Notes: a model not told the origin generated them from the letters alone. 13,365 bases of DNA from an uncultured Eubacteriales bacterium (GCA_934486755.1 CAKSQT010000050.1:1-13365); one strand, 5' to 3'; positions 1-6,967 are shown, counted from the first letter of the stretch. Made by a program: numbers and translations.

Positions 1-1191
1 ATCATTATCGTGTGTTCCTGTATAACAAACGCAATTACTGTTATAGTTTTTCGGCAAAAACTTATTTTGCAGGTCCGTATCAAAGGCAAATACAAGTATC
101 TTCATATTAGGAAAACCTGTGTCCTCAATCAACTTTTCAACCTCGGGAGTTTCCCCGCCTAAATCTTCGGCTATGATTTTTAAATTTTCGGTAATACCAC
201 GCATACTGTTCCAAAAATTCATACCTACTCCCTTTTCCCAAGTCCCGCTTTTTGCGCTTTCTGAACCGTAAGGAATAGTATAATAATCAGCAAATGCGCG
301 GAAATGGTCTATTCTTATCACGTCATACATTTGCGAGTTATGAAGCAGTCTGCGCCGCCACCATTTAAAATTATCCTTTTTCATTCTGTCCCAATCGTAG
401 ATCGGATTGCCCCAAAGCTGGCCGTCTTCTGAAAAAATATCAGGCGGAACGCCCGCTACCAGAGTGGGAGTCATATCGCGGCCGAGACGGAATACATCAG
501 GCTCCTGCCAAACATCGGCGCTGTCGAGCGCAACATAAAACGGTATATCTCCGATTATTTTTATGCCTTTTTTCTCGGCATATTTTTTCAATTCATAATA
601 CTGTTTGTAAAACAGATACTGCGTTATCTTATAAAAACGTACTGTTTCTTTGTTTTCCCTTACAAACTCTTTGATTGCGCCAGGCAGTCGGTATTTTAAC
701 CCGTCTTCAAATTCGTTGAAGCAAGCCCCGCCGTTTTTTTCACGTATCGCCATAAAAACCGAATAATCGTTAAGCCAATCGTCATTGTTATTAATAAATC
801 TTAGATAATCGCTGTCATTGACATCGAAATTATCGGCGACCGCCCTTAAAAGAGGCAATTTAATGCGAGCGGCAGTTTCATAATCTGTAAAATCGCTATC
901 ATAATTTTCGGGGAGCATATCGGAATCCAGATAGCCGTCTTGCACCAAAAATTGAATATCAATATAAAGTATTTCGCCTGCAAACGCGCTTGTTGATTTA
1001 TAAGGCGAGTTTCCCTCGCCTATCGGGCACAGCGGAAGTATCTGCCAATACCTTTGGTGGCTTTTTTTCAGAAAATCTATAAATCTGTATGCCTCCTTGC
1101 CGAGCGAACCTATGCCGTAGTCGCTCGGTAAGGAAGATATATGCAACAGAATTCCGCTTTCACGCTTACTGCCCTTACCCCTTAACTGCAC
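1..1191 (-). CDS. malQ: 4-alpha-glucanotransferase (amylomaltase, GH77), C-terminus cut by window start
   Basis: Disproportionating enzyme that transfers 1,4-glucan segments between maltodextrins and releases glucose, in the cytoplasm. The N-terminal 397 residues are in the window; roughly 100 C-terminal residues lie beyond it. Near the start the protein reads ESGILLHISSLPSDYGIGSL, the usual GH77 opening. All three GH77 catalytic acids are visible: nucleophile Asp at residue 295 in RIDHFRAF, acid/base Glu at 342 in IIAEDLG, and the third Asp at 395 in THDND at the very edge. No frameshift is apparent. There is no ATG: the best start is GTG at 1191, preceded by AAAGGGAG with 9 nt spacing, which overlaps the end of the upstream permease gene by 17 nt; TTG at 1200 directly abuts that site and is less likely. 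Last visible cistron of the maltodextrin operon, so translation is probably coupled. Family assignment is very secure, the start less so. Confidence 0.95.
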   Translation of the reverse strand, partial: MQLRGKGSKRESGILLHISSLPSDYGIGSLGKEAYRFIDFLKKSHQRYWQILPLCPIGEGNSPYKSTSAFAGEILYIDIQFLVQDGYLDSDMLPENYDSDFTDYETAARIKLPLLRAVADNFDVNDSDYLRFINNNDDWLNDYSVFMAIREKNGGACFNEFEDGLKYRLPGAIKEFVRENKETVRFYKITQYLFYKQYYELKKYAEKKGIKIIGDIPFYVALDSADVWQEPDVFRLGRDMTPTLVAGVPPDIFSEDGQLWGNPIYDWDRMKKDNFKWWRRRLLHNSQMYDVIRIDHFRAFADYYTIPYGSESAKSGTWEKGVGMNFWNSMRGITENLKIIAEDLGGETPEVEKLIEDTGFPNMKILVFAFDTDLQNKFLPKNYNSNCVCYTGTHDND

Positions 1192-2008
1192 CTGCGGCAA
1201 CTCCCTTTATAATATACTTTTGGCAGGATAAATAAAACACAATAACAGGTATAATAGCCAGAACAAGCATTGCCATCATAGCGCCCATATCTATCGAGCC
1301 GTATCCGCCTTTAAGATACTGAATTGCAACGGGAATAGTTTTATAATCCTTTCCGATTACGAGATACGGAAGCAGATAGTCGTTCCATATCCACATAGTA
1401 TTCAGTATCGCAACAGTTATTGCGGTCGGTTTTAAAATCGGAAATACCACCCGCCAAAATATTTGCGGCGGATTGCATCCGTCTATCGTGGCCGCCTCCT
1501 CAATTTCAATAGGAACTGATTTTATAAAACCGCTGAATATAAACACCGAAAGTCCCGCACCGAAACCAAGATATATAAGAATGATACCCAAAGGATTGTC
1601 AAGCCTCAATACGTTTGCTGTTTTCGACATTGTAAACATAACCATTTGGAAAGGAACGATCATTGAAAATACAAGCGCGTAATAGAACAGCGATGAAAAA
1701 ACCGATTTTACACGGATTATATACCAAGCGGTCATTGAAGTAAACGCAATAATCGCCGCAACGGAAAATACGGTTATAAAAACCGACCAAAAGAATGCCA
1801 TAGGAAAACCCGTATCATTCACGCCTGTAATATAGTTCTCAATACCGACAAAATCTTCTCCGTGCGGAATAACAAATGGCTCCTGATTAATTGAGAACTT
1901 AGTTTTAAAAGAATTTATAAGGACCACGGCAACAGGAAAGATGAATGCTATTGAAAGCACTGTTAAAACCACAAATAAAATAATATTCGTAATTTTTTCG
2001 GATTTCAT
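1175..2008 (-). CDS. malG: maltodextrin/alpha-glucoside ABC transporter permease, MalG type
   Basis: Inner-membrane permease of a carbohydrate (CUT1) ABC importer, 277 residues, the usual size for MalG-like subunits. It has an N-terminal membrane segment (about residues 8-33), several further hydrophobic helices, and the cytoplasmic coupling loop, the EAA motif, at about 171-190 (EEAATIDGCNPPQIFWRVVF), which docks on the ATPase. It ends in a short basic tail (AAGAVKG) like other MalG/UgpE proteins. The ATG overlaps the TGA of the upstream permease by one base (TGATG), and GGGAGGT lies about 10 nt upstream inside that gene, so the pair should be translationally coupled and form a heterodimeric channel. 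The following malQ points to maltodextrins as substrate; the exact sugar is inference, so the symbol is by role. Confidence 0.88.
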   Translation of the reverse strand: MKSEKITNIILFVVLTVLSIAFIFPVAVVLINSFKTKFSINQEPFVIPHGEDFVGIENYITGVNDTGFPMAFFWSVFITVFSVAAIIAFTSMTAWYIIRVKSVFSSLFYYALVFSMIVPFQMVMFTMSKTANVLRLDNPLGIILIYLGFGAGLSVFIFSGFIKSVPIEIEEAATIDGCNPPQIFWRVVFPILKPTAITVAILNTMWIWNDYLLPYLVIGKDYKTIPVAIQYLKGGYGSIDMGAMMAMLVLAIIPVIVFYLSCQKYIIKGVAAGAVKG

Positions 2009-2853
2009 CAGCCTTCAACCTCCCTGCTCCTTGTTAATCTTAACTGTAATAAAGCAATAACCGCAACCACAATGAAAAATACAACGGCTTTTGCCTGTCC
2101 TACGCCCTCGTAACCGCTCCTTGCATAAAAGGTGTTGTAAATATCAAGCGCAACCATCTGCGTTTCTTTACCAGGCGCCCCAGCAGTAAGAGCAAGGTTC
2201 TGATCGAACAGTTTGAACGAATTTGTTATGGTGAGAAACAAACAAATCGTAATTGACGGCATAACCGACGGCAGTATAATATTGAAAAGCGTCCGCGTAG
2301 GTGACGCGCCGTCAACCTTTGCGGCTTCCAATATATCCGTACCGACATTCTGTATTCCCGCTATATAAATTATCATCATATAACCGATCATTTGCCAATT
2401 CATCAGTATAACAAGTCCCCAAAAACCGTACTCGGCCTTTGATGTTATCGAATAACCGTAGCGGTACAGCACACCGTTAATTATCAACTGCCATATATAA
2501 CCGAGAACAATACCGCCTATCAGATTCGGCATAAAGAACACTGTTCTGAAAAAATTTGTGCCTTTAATTCCTCTTGTCAGCATAAGCGCCAGTAAAAATG
2601 CAATTACATTTATGGTTATTACCGAAACAACGGCAAATCTTATTGTAAACCACAATGAAGATATGAACTCGTTGTTATCGGTAAATGCACGCATATAATT
2701 TTGCAACCCAACAAATGTCACATCGGTTACGGTTCTGAAACTTGTAAAAGACAGTCCGACGCCGAAAATAAACGGTACAACAAAAGCAATCGCAAACGCG
2801 ATGAATGTCGGAAGGACGAATAAGGCAAAATAAGGTTTTACCGTATTTTTCAT
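2008..2853 (-). CDS. malF: maltodextrin/alpha-glucoside ABC transporter permease, MalF type
   Basis: First of the two permease subunits of the CUT1 importer, 281 residues with about six hydrophobic segments (the first at about residues 8-33). It lacks the large periplasmic P2 loop of enterobacterial MalF, as is normal in Gram-positive bacteria. The EAA coupling loop is at about 176-196 (EAAKVDGASPTRTLFNIILP). The segment FFRTVFFMPNLIGGIVLGYI (101-120) is typical of this family. The ATG follows the TAA of the binding-protein gene directly (TAAATG), with only a weak purine-rich Shine-Dalgarno, which suggests dependence on translation of the preceding gene. Together with the MalG-type partner it forms the channel; no ATP-binding subunit is in the window, so a shared MsmX/MsmK-type ATPase encoded elsewhere is likely (inference). 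Confidence 0.88.
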   Translation of the reverse strand: MKNTVKPYFALFVLPTFIAFAIAFVVPFIFGVGLSFTSFRTVTDVTFVGLQNYMRAFTDNNEFISSLWFTIRFAVVSVITINVIAFLLALMLTRGIKGTNFFRTVFFMPNLIGGIVLGYIWQLIINGVLYRYGYSITSKAEYGFWGLVILMNWQMIGYMMIIYIAGIQNVGTDILEAAKVDGASPTRTLFNIILPSVMPSITICLFLTITNSFKLFDQNLALTAGAPGKETQMVALDIYNTFYARSGYEGVGQAKAVVFFIVVAVIALLQLRLTRSREVEG

Positions 2854-4191
2854 TTATTTTCTTTCACTCTTCCACTTGTCTTTTATCGTTGTTTCAACAT
2901 CTTTCCAAGTTTTACTTCCCTGAACATAATCAAGCAGCGAGCTACCAACCTCGGTTTTATACGCCTCGCTCGGGAATGAAGTAAATATCCAAGGTATTGT
3001 TTTTACAGACTCGTCCTTCATATAACGCGATATTTCCTTTGCGAGCGGGTCGTCAGGCAATTCATTGTCGCTGAACGTGTTAAAAGGCGTGATGAAATTA
3101 AGTTCTTCCGTTACATACTTTTTGCCTGTTTTGCTTGAAAACAGCCAGTCCAAGAAATCAAGAGACGCCTGCTGCTGTTCTTTTGTCGCATTCTTGTTTA
3201 TAGCCAAATAATTTTCCGTACCAATGCACAATCCCTGACCTTTTTCGCCTTCTACTCCCATATACATAGGAAGATATTTAACGTCGTTTGATTTGACTGT
3301 ATTTCCCGAAACATCGGCAATCTGCGACCAACCCCAGTTGCCGTTTTGCACCATTGCCACCTTTCCTAGCGCAAATTCCGCCATAGAATCGGCAACGGAC
3401 TTTGAACCGAGCAATGTTTTTGGGGTAATTGAATTGTTTACATATAAGTCAAACAGATTTTCAAAATTTTCCGCATATTTGTATACTATTTCTTTTGATT
3501 TAAGTCCCGCTACCGTCGGGTCATCAAAATCTTTGTTCTCGCTGAATTCGTAATAAAGCGGAATATTAAGCAGATGAGTCTGCCAACGCCAATCCTCTCC
3601 CTTTAACAGCGAAGTAGATGCAAATACGCCCTCTATTCCGAGATCGGATAAGTGTGCCGTCATATCTTCAACAACCTTTTTCAGTGAATCAAAGCTGTTG
3701 ATTTCTTCCATTGAATTAATATCAGTATTGCGATTAGGCAATGCAAAATACCTTTTCATTATCGCATTGTTGTATATTATTCCGTATCCTTCGACAACAT
3801 AAGCTACTGCATAAACACCGCCGTCTTCTTTGATTGCAAGCGTATCATCGGTAAGATATGAATATAACTTACTGTCTTTAATGTCTAAACAATAATCTTT
3901 CCATTCGTCATAACCGACAGGACCGTTCACCTGAAATATTGTAGGTGCGTCGGATTTTGCTATTTCGGATTTCAGCGTTTGTTCATAGGTGTTAGCGGCT
4001 GCCGTAACGACCTTGACCTTAACGCCTTTTTCTTTTTCGTATTCCTTAGCTATTTTTTCATAAACCTTTGCCGATTCAGGCTTGAAGTTTAAAAAATAAA
4101 CCTGAGACTTCTTGTTGCCGCAACCCGCAAGACTCAGGCAGGAAAGGCAACATAAAACTGAAAGTAAAAATGCTGTAAATTTTTTCTTCAT
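2854..4191 (-). CDS. extracellular sugar-binding lipoprotein of the ABC transporter, MalE type
   Basis: Substrate-binding protein of the CUT1 importer, anchored to the outer face of the membrane. A basic hydrophobic signal peptide ends in the lipobox SLAGC, with the lipidated Cys at residue 24 from this start. The mature part has the family-1 solute-binding pattern, for example YFLNFKPESAKVYEKIAKEY near the N-terminus and GNWGW (a likely aromatic sugar-stacking area) in the C-terminal half; about 445 residues is normal. An ATG two codons upstream (4197) also opens the frame, but GGAGG at 4203-4199 lies only 1 nt from it and 7 nt from the ATG at 4191, so 4191 is preferred. It leads the operon binding protein-permease-permease-malQ, which makes maltodextrin the most likely ligand; other oligosaccharides cannot be excluded. 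Confidence 0.9.
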   Translation of the reverse strand: MKKKFTAFLLSVLCCLSCLSLAGCGNKKSQVYFLNFKPESAKVYEKIAKEYEKEKGVKVKVVTAAANTYEQTLKSEIAKSDAPTIFQVNGPVGYDEWKDYCLDIKDSKLYSYLTDDTLAIKEDGGVYAVAYVVEGYGIIYNNAIMKRYFALPNRNTDINSMEEINSFDSLKKVVEDMTAHLSDLGIEGVFASTSLLKGEDWRWQTHLLNIPLYYEFSENKDFDDPTVAGLKSKEIVYKYAENFENLFDLYVNNSITPKTLLGSKSVADSMAEFALGKVAMVQNGNWGWSQIADVSGNTVKSNDVKYLPMYMGVEGEKGQGLCIGTENYLAINKNATKEQQQASLDFLDWLFSSKTGKKYVTEELNFITPFNTFSDNELPDDPLAKEISRYMKDESVKTIPWIFTSFPSEAYKTEVGSSLLDYVQGSKTWKDVETTIKDKWKSERK

Positions 4192-4222
4192 TTTCATTCC
4201 TCCAATAGAAATTCTTTGTTTA

Positions 4223-4237
4223 TGTTTCCACGTAACA
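4223..4237. promoter_or_regulatory. candidate operator dyad upstream of the maltodextrin operon
   Basis: The 15-bp imperfect palindrome TGTTTCCACGTAACA has outer TGTT/AACA arms and one further inner C-G pair. It sits at about +1 to +14 of the predicted operon start, a position suited to a LacI-family repressor such as a MalR type. No regulator gene is in the window and the dyad is not a full match to a known operator, so this is a weak call. Confidence 0.25.
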
Positions 4238-4242
4238 CCACA

Positions 4243-4271
4243 ATAATACTAAAATTGTAAAAAAATTTCAT
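4243..4271 (-). promoter_or_regulatory. candidate promoter of the maltodextrin operon
   Basis: Reading the minus strand, ATGAAA (4271-4266), a 17-nt spacer, then TATTAT (4248-4243). The -10 matches consensus at 5 of 6 positions and the -35 at 4 of 6. The predicted start is near 4236, about 45 nt before the binding-protein ATG. It is the only reasonable candidate in the 130-bp divergent region. Confidence 0.4.
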
Positions 4272-4278
4272 TTTTGTA

Positions 4279-4307
4279 TTGACTTTGCGCTTGGCTTATG
4301 GTATAGT
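4279..4307 (+). promoter_or_regulatory. promoter of the tRNA-Thr/tRNA-Tyr unit
   Basis: TTGACT (4279-4284), a 17-nt spacer, then TATAGT (4302-4307): a near-consensus sigma-A promoter. Transcription should begin near 4314, about 12 nt before tRNA-Thr. It diverges from the maltodextrin operon. Confidence 0.85.
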
Positions 4308-4325
4308 ATTTAGGCGCTCAAAAAT

Positions 4326-4401
4326 GCTGGTGTAGCTCAGTTGGTAGAGCAGCTGATTTGTAATCAGCAGGTCGGGGGTTCAAGTCCGTCCACCAGCTCC
4401 A
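4326..4401 (+). tRNA. tRNA-Thr (anticodon TGT)
   Basis: 76-nt cloverleaf with encoded CCA. The acceptor arms GCTGGTG and CACCAGC pair perfectly, the D arm is GCTC/GAGC, and the anticodon loop TTTGTAA sits on the stem GCTGA/TCAGC, giving TGT, which reads ACA. The T arm is GGGGG-TTCAAGT-CCGTC, leaving a G-G mismatch in the middle of the T stem and a G-T pair beside it. First gene of a two-tRNA transcript. Confidence 0.96.
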
Positions 4402-4431
4402 TTGTTTAATGGTTTGCGTAAAACTTGATAT

Positions 4432-4516
4432 GGGAGAGTTCCCGAGTGGCCAAAGGGGACAGACTGTAAATCTGCTGCTTTCAGCTTCGATGGTTCGAAT
4501 CCATCCTCTCCCACCA
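4432..4516 (+). tRNA. tRNA-Tyr (anticodon GTA)
   Basis: 85-nt class II tRNA with a long variable arm and encoded ACCA. The acceptor GGGAGAG pairs with CTCTCCC, and the anticodon loop CTGTAAA on CAGA/TCTG gives GTA, which reads TAC and TAT. The outermost anticodon-stem position is an A-C mismatch. It lies 30 nt after tRNA-Thr with no promoter between them, so both are processed from one transcript ended by the hairpin at 4525. Confidence 0.96.
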
Positions 4517-4524
4517 TTTTTTAG

Positions 4525-4550
4525 AAACCGCCAAGTATAGCGGTTTTTCT
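4525..4550 (+). terminator. terminator of the tRNA-Thr/Tyr transcript
   Basis: Stem AAACCGC (4525-4531) with GCGGTTT (4540-4546), an 8-nt loop, followed by a T-rich run (TTTCTTATTTTT). It begins 8 nt after the tRNA-Tyr CCA. Confidence 0.8.
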
Positions 4551-4642
4551 TATTTTTCCCCTTATTTATGCGGGTTTGCAATTATTTGTATTAGTAATTA
4601 TATTATTAAACGTTAGAAAGCAATTATCAATTTATATAACAT

Positions 4643-4664
4643 AAATTGACACGAAATTGACACG
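4643..4664. repeat. 11-bp perfect tandem repeat
   Basis: Two adjacent copies of AAATTGACACG (4643-4653 and 4654-4664), followed by AAA. Each copy contains TTGACA, but no -10 box lies at a suitable distance, so a promoter role is not supported. Confidence 0.85.
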
Positions 4665-4668
4665 AAAA

Positions 4669-4702
4669 ATCCCGCCCAAATCCAAAAGGAAATGAGCGGG
4701 AT
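4669..4702 (-). terminator. terminator-like hairpin, third past ssrA
   Basis: ATCCCGC (4669-4675) pairs with GCGGGAT (4696-4702) around a 20-nt loop. On the minus strand the stem runs straight into TTTTT. The plus-strand side has AATTTTT, so it may act both ways. The long loop makes it weaker than the other two hairpins. Confidence 0.5.
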
Positions 4703-4783
4703 AATTTTTAATCTCAGGTAGACCCGCTACCGAAGTAAGAACCGAAAGCACACCTGCGAGAATTGAAAGAAAACTAAAAAATC

Positions 4784-4818
4784 AACACATAAACGAGACT
4801 TTTCCTCATTTATGTGTT
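4784..4818 (-). terminator. terminator-like hairpin, second past ssrA
   Basis: AACACATAAA (4784-4793) pairs with TTTATGTGTT (4809-4818); after one mismatch three more pairs follow. On the minus strand it is followed by GATTTTTTAG, a usable U tract. It would back up the terminator at 4829-4867. Confidence 0.6.
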
Positions 4819-4828
4819 AGTAATCAAA

Positions 4829-4867
4829 AAAATAACGGATAAGGCTTTAAACCTTATCCGTTATTTT
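4829..4867 (-). terminator. main terminator of ssrA
   Basis: Perfect 16-bp stem, arms 4829-4844 and 4852-4867 (core AACGGATAAGG/CCTTATCCGTT), with a 7-nt loop. A run of T follows on the minus strand. It lies about 65 nt past the tmRNA CCA end. The plus-strand side also ends in TTTT, so it may work in both directions. Confidence 0.88.
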
Positions 4868-4933
4868 GCATATAATTCCGAAAAGTCCTTTGACAAAGAA
4901 CAACCTCGCCGCACAGTTCGACTTTTCAAAAAT

Positions 4934-5280
4934 TGGTGGAGGCGAGGAGAGTCGAACTCCTGTCCAAAAATCACTCCCCACCGGCATCTCCGAGCGCAGA
5001 CATTAATTTAAATTTACCTCCGCAGACGTTAAATGTCAAACTTCTGTTTCAGATAGCTCCCAATCCGTGACGGCGTCAGGAGCAAGACGCCGTTCACGTT
5101 CACCACTTAAATGACACCCTTGCCGAACCGTGGTACTTTCGGGTCGGATGAGCAGCCAAAATTAGGCTGCTAATGCAACTTTATTGTTGTTAGTTAATTT
5201 ATTTTGCGGATTTTATAGCGGTCCCGCACCGCTGCTCGCTTCCGATGGCTTATGATCCCTGTCGAAACCTTTACGCCCCC
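4934..5280 (-). ncRNA. ssrA: transfer-messenger RNA (tmRNA)
   Basis: Rescues stalled ribosomes with SmpB by acting first as an alanine tRNA and then as a short message. The 347-nt RNA opens with GGGGGCGTAAAGGTTTCGAC and ends with T arm AGGAG-TTCGACT-CTCCT, acceptor GCCTCC and ACCA, both hallmarks of tmRNA. Acceptor pairing gives G3-U70, the identity signal for alanyl-tRNA synthetase. The tag message lies at about 5206-5162 and its frame ends NNNKVALAA followed by TAA; the stop lies in the loop of a GCAGCC/GGCTGC hairpin, as in other tmRNAs. The resume codon cannot be fixed by eye; CAA or AAT near 5206-5201 would give a tag such as (A)QNKLTNNNKVALAA. It begins 28 nt after the smpB stop; no convincing separate promoter was found, so co-transcription with smpB is possible. 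Confidence 0.97.
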
Positions 5281-5308
5281 GTATATATTGTCCTAAGGCT
5301 GTATTGTT

Positions 5309-5767
5309 TTATCTGTTCATCTCCTTTAAAGAACGCTGAATAGTTCTGTTTGCCTCTTTTTCGGCGGCAACGGCGCGCTTATCGTGTAATTTCTTACCTT
5401 TGCACAAGCCCAGCTGCACCTTAACCAAAGAGCCTTTAAAATATAAAGACAGCGGTATTAACGCCAGCCCCTCTTGTTTAATAGTTCCGTACAGACGCAT
5501 TATTTCACGCTTGTGCATAAGCAGTTTACGGTTTCGCATAGGTTGCTTATTAAATATGTTGCCCTTTTCATAAGGACTTATATGCATCTGTTTAATAAGC
5601 AATTCGCCGTTATCAATACTGCACCATGCGTCGGCAAGATTTACACCGCCCTGACGGATAGATTTGACTTCGGTTCCGGACAGAGCAATGCCAGCCTCAA
5701 AGCTTTCAATCACAAAATACTCGTGATATGCTTTTCGGTTTGTTGTTATGGTTTTTGTATTTTCCAA
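5309..5767 (-). CDS. smpB: SsrA-binding protein SmpB
   Basis: Small RNA-binding protein that escorts tmRNA to the stalled ribosome A site. It has 152 residues, the usual length. Family features run in order: NRKAYHEYFVIESFEAGIAL (N-terminal beta strand region), GTEVKSIRQGGVNLADAW, the HISPYEKGN segment, the RKLLMHKREI helix, and the basic C-terminal tail with GKKLHDKR, which enters the mRNA channel. The start is TTG at 5767: GGAGGT lies 7 nt upstream and no in-frame ATG is closer. Its own promoter is at 5795-5823. The adjacent ssrA makes the functional assignment very secure. Confidence 0.97.
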   Translation of the reverse strand: MENTKTITTNRKAYHEYFVIESFEAGIALSGTEVKSIRQGGVNLADAWCSIDNGELLIKQMHISPYEKGNIFNKQPMRNRKLLMHKREIMRLYGTIKQEGLALIPLSLYFKGSLVKVQLGLCKGKKLHDKRAVAAEKEANRTIQRSLKEMNR

Positions 5768-5794
5768 AGCTCTGACCTCCTTCGGTTGTGAACC

Positions 5795-5823
5795 ATTATA
5801 TCACAAACTGAATAGCAATTCAA
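5795..5823 (-). promoter_or_regulatory. promoter of smpB (and possibly ssrA)
   Basis: On the minus strand, TTGAAT (5823-5818), a 17-nt spacer, then a perfect TATAAT (5800-5795). It leaves a leader of about 20 nt before the smpB TTG start. Confidence 0.8.
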
Positions 5824-5882
5824 CGATATTTATATTGACAAAATATTTATTTTTTATTTACGGCAGGAAGCTATTAACGTGC

Positions 5883-5910
5883 TTGACAAAATACAAATCT
5901 ATAATATAAT
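5883..5910 (+). promoter_or_regulatory. promoter of galE
   Basis: Consensus TTGACA (5883-5888), a 16-nt spacer, and TATAAT (5905-5910). A GGAGG ribosome binding site follows at 5928-5932, 8 nt before the galE ATG. Confidence 0.85.
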
Positions 5911-5940
5911 ATATACAGTAATTCTACGGAGGTTAGCGTT

Positions 5941-6954
5941 ATGTCAATTTTGATAACAGGCGGTGCTGGTTATATAGGCAGCCACACTTGCATAGAAATG
6001 CAGAATGCGGGATACGATGTTGTAGTTATTGACAATCTCGACAACAGCAGCAGTGAGTCCATACACCGTGTTGAAGCAATTACGGGGAAAAAGGTTAAAT
6101 TCTATAAAGATGATGTAAGGGATAAATCCGCTTTGCGCCGTATCTTCACAGAGAATAAAATTGATGCGGTTATTCATTTTGCGGGATTAAAGGCTGTCGG
6201 CGAATCGGTTGTTAAACCTGTAATGTATTATGATAACAACCTCATTAATACCATAAATCTCGTCGAGGTTATGAATGAATTTTCTGTTAAAAAATTAGTT
6301 TTCTCGTCTTCCGCGACCGTTTACGGCGTGGCAGAAGAAATGCCGCTTGTTGAGGGTATGCCACTCGGCGCCATTAATCCTTACGGAAGGACAAAACTGT
6401 TTATTGAAGAAATATTCAGAGATATATGCTTTGCCGAAAAAGATTGGTGCGTAGCGCTGTTACGCTACTTTAATCCGATAGGCGCACACAAAAGCGGCAC
6501 TATCGGCGAGGATCCAAAAGGTATTCCGAATAACCTAATGCCCTATATCTCACAGGTTGCGGTTGGCAAACTCGAAAAACTTCACGTATTTGGAAAAGAT
6601 TATAACACTGTTGACGGCACAGGTGTGCGCGACTATATCCACGTTGTGGATCTTGCTAAGGGACACGTCAAAGCAATTAATTGGGTGCTTAATAATAGCG
6701 GTTGCGAACCGTTTAATTTAGGAACAGGAAACGGTACAAGCGTTTTGCAATTGCGTGACGCTTTCGTAAAAGCTACGGGTGTTGATATTCCTTATGTTAT
6801 AGATCCGCGCAGACCGGGCGACCCAGATGAAGTTTATGCAAATTCCGACAAGGCAAAAAACGTACTTGGATGGACTGCTGAACTTGGCGTTGAGGAAATG
6901 TGCGAGGATACTTGGCGTTGGCAGAAAAACAATCCCAACGGTTACGAAGATTAG
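5941..6954 (+). CDS. galE: UDP-glucose 4-epimerase
   Basis: Interconverts UDP-galactose and UDP-glucose in the Leloir pathway and supplies UDP-galactose for envelope polysaccharides; cytoplasmic, NAD-dependent short-chain dehydrogenase fold. The 337 residues match the family length. Seen in order: the dinucleotide-binding GGAGYIGSH at about 7-15, DNLDNSS at 31-37, the catalytic SSSATVYG near 122-129, and the YGRTK pair with Tyr 148 and Lys 152. The later segments RYFNPIGAH and GTGVRDYIHVVDLAKGHVKA are typical of GalE rather than of other sugar-nucleotide epimerases. The ATG has GGAGG 8 nt upstream and its own strong promoter. No other Leloir gene is next to it; it is followed by a hairpin and tRNA-Arg. 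Confidence 0.96.
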   Translation: MSILITGGAGYIGSHTCIEMQNAGYDVVVIDNLDNSSSESIHRVEAITGKKVKFYKDDVRDKSALRRIFTENKIDAVIHFAGLKAVGESVVKPVMYYDNNLINTINLVEVMNEFSVKKLVFSSSATVYGVAEEMPLVEGMPLGAINPYGRTKLFIEEIFRDICFAEKDWCVALLRYFNPIGAHKSGTIGEDPKGIPNNLMPYISQVAVGKLEKLHVFGKDYNTVDGTGVRDYIHVVDLAKGHVKAINWVLNNSGCEPFNLGTGNGTSVLQLRDAFVKATGVDIPYVIDPRRPGDPDEVYANSDKAKNVLGWTAELGVEEMCEDTWRWQKNNPNGYED

Positions 6955-6967
6955 TAAATTTATAAAT

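Larger units (their letters stand above)
4551..4828. other. gene-free interval between tRNA-Tyr and ssrA, hairpin-rich
   Basis: No convincing coding frame is seen. The interval is very AT-rich up to about 4660, then carries the 11-bp tandem repeat, two hairpins with T tails on the minus strand, and a small GGTAG/CTACC hairpin (4717-4731). Facing 3' ends of tRNA-Tyr and ssrA flank it. It could be the scar of a lost integrated element, but no att-type copy of either RNA 3' end was found in it. Confidence 0.5.

Noticed and set aside
4223..4237. CcpA cre site over the dyad upstream of the maltodextrin operon
   Set aside because: The central CG does not align with the cre consensus; kept only as a weak general operator candidate.
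4318..4581. Open minus-strand frame across the tRNA-Thr/tRNA-Tyr pair
   Set aside because: It is antisense to two perfect tRNA genes and has no ribosome site; its translation is the typical spurious tRNA-derived peptide.
4643..4664. The two TTGACA boxes in the tandem repeat as promoters
   Set aside because: No -10 sequence lies 16-18 nt after either box.
4814..5011. Open plus-strand frame through the ssrA terminator and 3' end
   Set aside because: It reads through a 16-bp hairpin and antisense to the tmRNA; no ribosome site.
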